From Limosilactobacillus difficilis (GTDB lineage Bacteria; Bacillota; Bacilli; Lactobacillales; Lactobacillaceae), in contig NZ_CANDNU010000004.1 in the NCBI RefSeq assembly GCF_947387495.1, forward strand, positions 1 to 64,000: a stretch of DNA of 64,000 nucleotides. The letters run 5' to 3'. The notes beneath the pieces were generated by a model, which searched no databases, was not told the DNA's origin, and saw only the letters and a program-made list of their open reading frames with translations. Position numbers and translations under genes: made by a program. How positions within the stretch are numbered: position 1 is the first letter of the stretch; every line of letters begins with the position of its first letter. This document shows, one piece after another, positions 55,713 to 64,000 of the stretch.

Positions 55713-55757
55713 AGAAGGATTCTCCAGAACGGTGAAGCGGGAATCTTTTCACAAGAG
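55713..55757 (+). terminator. Hairpin after EIIC gene
   Basis: AAGGATTC and GGAATCTTTT arms with a 15-nt loop shortly after the stop codon. Confidence 0.6.
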
Positions 55758-55777
55758 AAATTTAAATAATTGTTCTA

Positions 55778-55817
55778 AGGCAAGATTTTGGGATTGAACC
55801 AGAGTCTTGCCTTTTAA
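55778..55817 (+). terminator. Terminator of PTS operon
   Basis: AAGGCAAGA and TCTTGCCTTTT form a clear stem with T run. Confidence 0.85.
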
Positions 55818-55898
55818 TTTACCCTTAATTTGGCCAGCAAGGTAGTGTTAATTCTTTTGATCATTATTCTGATTAATCTGCTTATCGTTGATTTATAA

Positions 55899-55940
55899 AG
55901 AAAACGGTTCCATTCTTGCCAAAAATTGGTATACTAAACT
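55899..55940 (+). promoter_or_regulatory. Promoter with cre box upstream of sugar isomerase-like operon
   Basis: AGAAAACGGTTCCA (55899-55912) matches cre with one mismatch and overlaps a weak -35 (TTCCAT). TATACT at about 55929-55934 serves as the -10. The remaining 55935-56148 is a 200-base AT-rich leader without a supported gene. Confidence 0.6.
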
Positions 55941-56148
55941 GTGAAGAAAAATTTTGCTTAGGTGGGATGAAACACTTGTTGATTTGACCGATACTGATAG
56001 CGTTCATAATGAATGGATGGCTTCGACTCATCAGCTAAAATGCCAATTGGTATATATCATCAGCCGACAATTGCTTAATTCTTCAGTTGATTAAATTTTC
56101 AAACAAAAATTTTTTAGTTCATACCCTAATTGAGAGGAGTTGCCAGTC

Positions 56149-57483
56149 TTGACAATGAAAGTTTTATATTTGCCAGTCGCCCGGTTGACATTTGACGTTA
56201 ATTTAGCTGAACAAATGTTTAAAGAGAGCAAGCAGGCCTTGGTTAATTTACCTGGCATAGAGTTATCGGCACCTGATGAATTATTGAGTGACCCGGTGAA
56301 GTTGGATAACTTCATTAGTCAAGCTGGCCAGCACTGGGATGCAGTCGTCTTCCAGGATATTACCTTTGTTGATGGACAATTTATTAGTCAAACGATTGAT
56401 TTGGTGAACGCTCCGGTGATCATTTGGGGGCTTCGCGAAGATCTTGAAAACGGGGGACGTTTACGGCTCAACACTTTGACGGGGGTCATGAGTACGGCTA
56501 ATACTCTAATGGTTAATCATCGTCAATACTGTTGCTTAATTGGCAATCCGGATGAAGACCAGACGGTGATAAAGCTAAAGTCTCTTTTAAAAGTAGTGGC
56601 GGTCTATCGTCGCCTTCATGGTATGCACCTAGGCGTCGTTGGTAAATATCCTGCTGGCTTTTATTTTTCCGATGCGGACAATCAGTTGATCCATGATACA
56701 TTTGGCGTTTCGCTGTTTCAATATGAACTCGCCGATTGGTTGAAACAGGCCGAGACCGTTAGCACACAAGCTTACCAAAAAGAGATGGACTTTGCCAAAG
56801 AAAGGGTAGTCGGCCTCAACCCGGCAGATGAGACGGTCAAACGTTTTGCCCAGTTCACTGCCGTTGCGAAACACTATATCCAAGAAGATCATCTAAGCTC
56901 ATTAGCAATGCGTTGCTGGCCTGACTTTTTTACTGCCTTGCACGCCGCACCTTGTGGGATCTTTTCTCAATTGACGGACCAGCAATTCCCAACGGCGTGC
57001 GAGCATGACATCCATGGATCCTTATCGATGTTTATCCTGCAAGAATTAACGACTAGTGCTCCTTATCTAGGTGATATCGTCAATTGTTTCCCCGAACGCA
57101 ATGAAATTGTAATGTGGCACTGTGGTTTTGCAGCCTTCTCGTTAGCTAACAAGCGAACGAGAGCTCGTGCCGGAGTGCATCCTAACCGAAAAATCGGTTT
57201 AGCCATGGATTTTGGTCTTAAGCCGGGGAAGGTCACATTGCTACGCGTTAATTTTACCGGGGACGGTTACCGGTTGATAACCTTAAGCGGAACGGTTCTA
57301 GACCGCGCTAACGCCTACCAGGGGACCAGTGCACAAATTAAGCTGGATTGTGATGCGGAAGCGTTTTTAAAGACGGCGATTGCCCAAGGCTATGAACCCC
57401 ACTTTGCATTAGCTTACGGGGACGTGGTTAAAGAAGTAGCCGAGTTAGGAAGTTTATTACAATTGCCAGTTATTCAATATTAG
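56149..57483 (+). CDS. L-fucose/L-arabinose isomerase-fold sugar isomerase
   Basis: A 444-residue protein of the FucI/AraA superfamily (COG2407-like). The C-terminal half shows RCWPDFFTALHAAPCGIF, TACEHDIHGSLSMF and VMWHCGFAAFSL, which hold the likely metal ligands Glu, Asp and His. It is shorter than E. coli FucI (about 590). Start is taken as TTG 56149, nine bases after AGGAG; ATG 56155 is too far. It is followed by a GarR-like reductase and a GPH transporter, so it probably acts on an imported sugar or sugar acid. The substrate is not known. Confidence 0.78.
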   Translation: MTMKVLYLPVARLTFDVNLAEQMFKESKQALVNLPGIELSAPDELLSDPVKLDNFISQAGQHWDAVVFQDITFVDGQFISQTIDLVNAPVIIWGLREDLENGGRLRLNTLTGVMSTANTLMVNHRQYCCLIGNPDEDQTVIKLKSLLKVVAVYRRLHGMHLGVVGKYPAGFYFSDADNQLIHDTFGVSLFQYELADWLKQAETVSTQAYQKEMDFAKERVVGLNPADETVKRFAQFTAVAKHYIQEDHLSSLAMRCWPDFFTALHAAPCGIFSQLTDQQFPTACEHDIHGSLSMFILQELTTSAPYLGDIVNCFPERNEIVMWHCGFAAFSLANKRTRARAGVHPNRKIGLAMDFGLKPGKVTLLRVNFTGDGYRLITLSGTVLDRANAYQGTSAQIKLDCDAEAFLKTAIAQGYEPHFALAYGDVVKEVAELGSLLQLPVIQY

Positions 57484-57494
57484 GGGGATGCATC

Positions 57495-58334
57495 ATGAAA
57501 ATTGGTTTTGTAGGCTTAGGAATTATGGGCAAGGCGATGGCTGACAATTTGACTAAGCAGAGTGGTCAGCCGGTATATGTCTATGACCATCACCAAACAA
57601 ATATTGACTGCTTAGTTCATCAGGGTGCACATGCTTGTGCCAGCAGCAGGGAAGTCGTTAAAAACGCTGACGTGATCTTCACTTCAGTCCCGACGGCAGC
57701 GAGTGTTGCCGAGGTCCACGCAGAAGCTTATCCCGTCATTAAACAGGGGCAGATTTTTGCTGACCTGAGTACGATTTCGCCAAAGGATTCTGTGGCACTG
57801 GGCAAGAAGTTAGCAGAACATGGCGCCATCTTCCTGGACGTGCCCGTCGTAAAGTCGAAGCAGCAGGCAATCGACGGGACACTGGGGATTTATGTTGGTG
57901 GCCCGAAAGCCAGTTATGAACGAATAAAACCGTTACTTGAGATTTTGGGGTCGGACATCAACTACGTCGGTGAAGCTGGGAAGGGAATCACCATGAAAAT
58001 CCTCCATAACATGCTCGTGGGCGAGATTCAAAATGGGGTGAATGAATTAATGTTATTGGCGGAAAAAAATGATATTAATTGGCAGACCTTTTTGCAGGCG
58101 ATCTCGATCGGTGGGGCGAATAATTTCTATCTGCAAACGAAGGCGGAGAATATCGGCAAACGAAATTTTGCGACCGCCTTCTCCGTTAAGAACATGAGGA
58201 AAGATGTCAAGATTGCTCAACAACTGGCTCAGGATGCCAAGCTGAACTTACCTGGCATTAATCTGGTCAATGATGTTTATCGCGATGCCGTTAACCACCA
58301 ATTGAGTGATCTTGATTTTTTCGGCGTCATTTAA
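57495..58334 (+). CDS. NAD(P)-dependent beta-hydroxyacid dehydrogenase, GarR/3-hydroxyisobutyrate type
   Basis: A 279-residue Rossmann enzyme. GFVGLGIMGKAMADNL is the classical start, SKQQAIDGTLGIYVGG is the substrate region (usually GGxxGA), and GKGITMKILHNMLVG carries the catalytic Lys and Asn. The family reduces tartronate semialdehyde, succinate semialdehyde or sulfolactaldehyde. It begins 11 bases after the isomerase gene, so it probably handles an aldehyde made in the same pathway. ATG follows AGGGGG. Confidence 0.85.
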   Translation: MKIGFVGLGIMGKAMADNLTKQSGQPVYVYDHHQTNIDCLVHQGAHACASSREVVKNADVIFTSVPTAASVAEVHAEAYPVIKQGQIFADLSTISPKDSVALGKKLAEHGAIFLDVPVVKSKQQAIDGTLGIYVGGPKASYERIKPLLEILGSDINYVGEAGKGITMKILHNMLVGEIQNGVNELMLLAEKNDINWQTFLQAISIGGANNFYLQTKAENIGKRNFATAFSVKNMRKDVKIAQQLAQDAKLNLPGINLVNDVYRDAVNHQLSDLDFFGVI

Positions 58335-58525
58335 GGAAGTTGAGCGTCGCGCTAATGGTAAAAATTAACGGTCCAATATGAAGAGACTCTCCGCATAAAA
58401 TGCGATGCAAAGCCCTCGTGGTTATGGGATGACTATGTGATTATCGGATTTTAATCAATAACTATTGTGATAAACTTTTTAACATTTTAACTGGCAACTA
58501 ATGCATTTTATCAAGGGAGAGCTTC

Positions 58526-59938
58526 ATGGACACCAGCAAAGATAATTTTCCCAAAGTGCTTAGTCTTCGCGAAAAAGTCGGATACGGTTTGGGAGATTTT
58601 GGTTATAATGTCGTCTTTGAAATGGGCCAATTGTATTTATTAAAATACTTAACTGATACCATTAAGATCGCACCGGCGATCGCGGGCGGGGTTTTTGTTG
58701 TTGCTAAGGTCTGGGACGCCTTTGCTGATATTACTGTCGGAACCTGGGTCGATAATCGCCGCCACATTGGCGCCCGCGGCAAATTTCGGCCATTTATCTT
58801 GTGGGCTGCCATTCCGATGGTGTCATTGCTGATAGCTAATTTTTCCATTCCGAATTTCACCATGACTGGCAAAATCGTTTGGGCCTATGTTTCTTACATG
58901 ATTTTTGGAACTGTCTATAGCATTTCTAACATTCCCTATGGTTCGATGCAGCCAACAATGACGAAGAACAGTGAAGAACGGTCGCAACTAGCTTCGTGGC
59001 GCAACATCGGTTCCAATTCCGGGCTATTATTGGATAATGTAGCCTTCATGCCGATTGTGATGATGCTCCCGACCCAGCAAGCGGGTTATACGGTCGGGGT
59101 GATTATCTTTGCTATTATTGGGGTGATTGCTCAGTGGCTTTGCTATTTCAACATCAAGGAAAACTACACTAGCAAAGCCTTGTCCGACAAACAGTCAATT
59201 CGGGAAATTTTCCACGGTTTTAAGGCCGTCTTCCATAACGGGCCTCTATTGATTTTATGTCTAGTCAATTTTTGTACCTTTTCAGCTTATAACGTAAAAT
59301 TAGCTGTTCAATTTTACTTTGCCCAGTACGTACTTCATAACATCAAAATTGTTTCTTATATGAGCTTTTTTACGATTGGCTGCTCAATTATTGCCGCAGG
59401 GGTAATGCCACAGCTGACGAAGCTTTTTGGGAAGAAAAAGGTGTATATCCTCGGCGGACTTATCTGGGTAATCGCTGATACTATTGGCTTCTTTTGGGTC
59501 CATACTGGTCTTTCCTTTGCGATCTTAATGAGCATTGCCTTTTTCGGGAATGGGATTATGACGGCCCTCAATTGGGCTTTGATCTCGGACGTCATTGAGT
59601 ATGGCGAGTGGAAGACTAATATACGCGCCGAAGGAATTACCTATTCGTCCTACACCTGGTTTAGGAAAATTGCGACGGCAGCAGCTGGCTTTATTCCGGG
59701 ATATGTACTTTCAATCGTTGGTTATGTTCCTAATCAAGCGCAGACGGCGCAAGCGTTAATGGGGATTAGGGGGGTTACCTATCTCTATCCAATTGCGATG
59801 TCAATTATTGCGATTCTTTTGATGCTGGCTTACCCCATTACAGAAGCCAAATATGCTGAAATTATTGATGATTTGCGAAAACGCCATGTGCAAAACGGAG
59901 ATAGCACGGTGGCCGATCCGCTGACTCGACCTCGGTGA
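58526..59938 (+). CDS. GPH-family sugar:cation symporter
   Basis: A 470-residue MelB/GPH permease with 12 helices. EKVGYGLGDFGYNVVFEM, KVWDAFADITVGTWVDNR and SNIPYGSMQPTMTKNSEERSQL (GPH signature regions) and ALNWALISDVIEYGEWK at the end are typical. It follows the isomerase and reductase in the same orientation after a 191-base gap without a clear terminator. Probably imports the substrate of that pathway with sodium or protons. ATG follows AGGGAGAG. Confidence 0.88.
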   Translation: MDTSKDNFPKVLSLREKVGYGLGDFGYNVVFEMGQLYLLKYLTDTIKIAPAIAGGVFVVAKVWDAFADITVGTWVDNRRHIGARGKFRPFILWAAIPMVSLLIANFSIPNFTMTGKIVWAYVSYMIFGTVYSISNIPYGSMQPTMTKNSEERSQLASWRNIGSNSGLLLDNVAFMPIVMMLPTQQAGYTVGVIIFAIIGVIAQWLCYFNIKENYTSKALSDKQSIREIFHGFKAVFHNGPLLILCLVNFCTFSAYNVKLAVQFYFAQYVLHNIKIVSYMSFFTIGCSIIAAGVMPQLTKLFGKKKVYILGGLIWVIADTIGFFWVHTGLSFAILMSIAFFGNGIMTALNWALISDVIEYGEWKTNIRAEGITYSSYTWFRKIATAAAGFIPGYVLSIVGYVPNQAQTAQALMGIRGVTYLYPIAMSIIAILLMLAYPITEAKYAEIIDDLRKRHVQNGDSTVADPLTRPR

Positions 59939-59958
59939 AGGCAAAATTGATGAAAGCA

Positions 59959-60005
59959 AAAGGGAGACGAATGAATCTATTGGATTCATCCATCTCCCTT
60001 TATTT
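59959..60005. terminator. Bidirectional terminator
   Basis: AAGGGAGA with inner TGAATC and GATTCA then TCTCCCTT arms, followed by a T run, between convergent transporter and GH1 genes. Confidence 0.85.
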
Positions 60006-60064
60006 TTCATAAAAACTAGCCAGGCTTCCAGACGCCCGACCGTTGATCGACGAGTTCTATAACC

Positions 60065-62453
<2,389 letters not shown>

Positions 62454-62477
62454 GGATCTTGCTCCTTATTTTGATAA

Positions 62478-62523
62478 AAAGGGAACCCAGAAAAGGTGCT
62501 TAGCTTCTGGATTCCCTTGTTTT
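62478..62523 (-). terminator. Terminator between GPH transporter and ROK kinase genes
   Basis: AAGGGAA-CCAGAA and TTCTGG-TTCCCTT arms with a 12-nt loop, followed by T residues on the minus strand. It would end or attenuate transcription from the transporter before the kinase gene. Confidence 0.85.
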
Positions 62524-62547
62524 CGAATTTACTTAATTCCGTTTTGT

Positions 62548-63936
62548 TTACTTGTTGTCTTCAGCGTTTTCCCGCAGGTGCTTCTTACGCAGATCACTTT
62601 GCATCTGGCCTTCGAAGGAGTCAACCTTGTAGAAGATCAGGGCAATAGCTGAAAGGGCGAAACCAATAATTGGAACCCAGACGTAGTTAGCAGTAATGGC
62701 GTTCAATGAAGAAGCGGTTTGGGCGTGGTTAGCAACGTAACCACCGGCATTCAGGATCCAACCGGTGATGGCACCACCGATCCCCATCCCGAACTTCGCA
62801 CTAAAGCTTGAGAAGGAGGTAACGATCCCTTCGGCACGCACACCGTTCTTCCATTCACCGTAGTCAACAGAGTCGGCAAGCATAACGGCAATCAGACCTG
62901 AAACTAAACCAGTACCAAGGTTAACAACAATGTTGGCAGCAACGATGACCCAAACGTTCAGGGTCTTAGCACCGATTGCCATCAGCAATTGACCAAGGAT
63001 GGCAACAAGCATCCCAGTCAGCATGGTGTTCCGCTTACCGAAGCGCTTGGAAGCCCATGGCGTAATGGCAACAGTCAGCAGGGCAGCCAATTGCAGACCC
63101 AGCATAATGGAAGTCAGCCAAGCAGCGTGCATGTTGTACTTGAAGAAGTAAACGGCAACTTGGTTCCGTGTTTGCATCCCCAACCAGTAAATGAAGTTGA
63201 TGAAGATGATAACAGCCCATGGCCAGTTGTGCTTCAAGGCCTTCAGTGAAGTCTTGATTGGCAAGGCCTTTTGAGAGTTCTTGGTTTGAACCCGTTCACG
63301 CGTGTTAGCAAAGGTGTTCAACAAGATGATGGCACTCAAGATCGCCATGATCAAAGTAGTAAGGAAGAACCCTTTCCGTTGGTCGCCGTGACCCAAAGCT
63401 TGAACCAGTGGCAAAGCGACGACGGAAATAATCGTCCCACCGGCAGTCCCGAAGAATTGACGGATAGTAGACAGAGTAACACGTTCGTTTGGATTTGGCG
63501 TTAAGTTTGGCAGGACGGACGTGATTGGGATGTTAACTGATGAATAGAGAACATCGACACCGATGTAAGTGATGTAGGCCCATACGATCTTACCTTGGAC
63601 GCTAATGTTTGGCGTCGTGAAGGTTAAGACACAGAAGATAGCATACGGAATACTGAACCATAACCAGTAAGGACGGCTCTTGCCCCAGCGGGTGTGGGTG
63701 TGGTCAATCATGATCCCCCAGAAAGGACCATCGACGGCATCAACCAACCGGGCAACCAGGAACAGCGTCCCAACGACGGCTGCGGAAATTCCGAAGGCGT
63801 CGGTGTAGAAGTACATTAAGAAGTTTGAAATTAAACCAAATGATAAGTTACATGCAAAATCACTAGCTGCGTAACTGATCCGCTCAGGCCAGTGGACGAA
63901 GTTAGTTTTTTCTACATCAACATTGGCTTTATCCAT
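62548..63936 (-). CDS. GPH-family sugar:cation symporter
   Basis: A 462-residue MelB/GPH permease. RISYAASDFACNLSFGL, RLVDAVDGPFWGIMIDHTHTRWGKSRPYW, SVNIPITSVLPNLTPNPNERVTL and LADSVDYGEWKNGVRAEG are GPH hallmarks. It likely imports a beta-glucoside that the downstream ROK kinase and GH1 enzyme process. The start is ATG 63936 behind GGAGAG. Codon use is biased, suggesting high expression. The promoter would lie in the last 60 bases of the window and beyond. Confidence 0.9.
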   Translation of the reverse strand: MDKANVDVEKTNFVHWPERISYAASDFACNLSFGLISNFLMYFYTDAFGISAAVVGTLFLVARLVDAVDGPFWGIMIDHTHTRWGKSRPYWLWFSIPYAIFCVLTFTTPNISVQGKIVWAYITYIGVDVLYSSVNIPITSVLPNLTPNPNERVTLSTIRQFFGTAGGTIISVVALPLVQALGHGDQRKGFFLTTLIMAILSAIILLNTFANTRERVQTKNSQKALPIKTSLKALKHNWPWAVIIFINFIYWLGMQTRNQVAVYFFKYNMHAAWLTSIMLGLQLAALLTVAITPWASKRFGKRNTMLTGMLVAILGQLLMAIGAKTLNVWVIVAANIVVNLGTGLVSGLIAVMLADSVDYGEWKNGVRAEGIVTSFSSFSAKFGMGIGGAITGWILNAGGYVANHAQTASSLNAITANYVWVPIIGFALSAIALIFYKVDSFEGQMQSDLRKKHLRENAEDNK

Positions 63937-64000
63937 AGTAATCACTCTCCAAAATTAAAGCATTTAACAATGTAGATAGAAGAAATAACAATTGCCTGTC

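Noticed and set aside
58335-58525. Possible terminator or small gene between the GarR-like and GPH genes
   Set aside because: No strong hairpin with a T run and no small frame with a ribosome binding site are visible; only short imperfect repeats.

Overview
The window reads as a chromosome segment of a heterofermentative, AT/GC-balanced member of the Lactobacillaceae (a Limosilactobacillus- or Levilactobacillus-like organism; species not resolved). The reasons are strong AGGAGG-type ribosome binding sites, T-box leaders, cre-like catabolite boxes, a lactobacillus-type xylose locus, a hydroxyisocaproate-type dehydrogenase, a biotin-dependent pyruvate carboxylase, and many small two- to four-gene operons separated by clean intrinsic terminators. 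I see no rRNA or tRNA genes, insertion sequences, phage genes or CRISPR arrays.

Left part (1-13.8 kb): a TetR-controlled ABC-2 exporter with two palindromic operators, a cre-controlled GlpT antiporter, an SGNH hydrolase/flavin disulfide-oxidoreductase pair, an orphan HerA-like ATPase next to the repair glycosylase Tag, aldo/keto reductase, GNAT acetyltransferase, a 26-residue membrane peptide, an orphan UroD-like protein, endonuclease III, nitroreductase and an L-2-hydroxyacid dehydrogenase.

13.8-33.5 kb: a polar amino acid ABC importer behind an unusual T-box leader with a duplicated antiterminator/terminator module; a hydrolase, an FMN oxidoreductase and a VOC protein; a two-AAA Clp ATPase preceded by a separately encoded 41-residue zinc ribbon and divergent from two unrecognised proteins, with repeated AGATATTT motifs between them; a thioredoxin-fold protein without cysteines; two DHA2 drug exporters; a secreted repeat protein; a GntR-ABC operon with an 11-bp inverted operator; and a MetE-like methyltransferase under a methionine T-box.

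33.5-50 kb: pyruvate carboxylase with its biotin ligase; an AraC regulator divergent from a GH43 beta-xylosidase and a sugar transporter; serC-serA-HAD (serine synthesis); then xylR, xylA, xylB with XylR-type operators and cre boxes. Together the GH43, transporter and xyl genes form a xylo-oligosaccharide to xylulose-5-phosphate route.

50-64 kb: an MFS protein; a PRD regulator divergent from an ascorbate-type PTS (EIIA, EIIB, EIIC); a FucI-fold isomerase, a GarR-type reductase and a GPH transporter whose substrate cannot be named; and a GH1 6-phospho-beta-glucosidase with a ROK kinase and a second GPH symporter, which suggest non-PTS beta-glucoside use by import, phosphorylation and hydrolysis.

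The strongest candidates for new biology are the zinc ribbon/Clp ATPase locus with its divergent unknown pair (19.2-23.8 kb), the duplicated T-box module (13.8-14.2 kb) and the FucI-like/GarR-like catabolic cluster (53.5-59.9 kb). All functional calls rest on reading the sequence and family knowledge; no database search was run.
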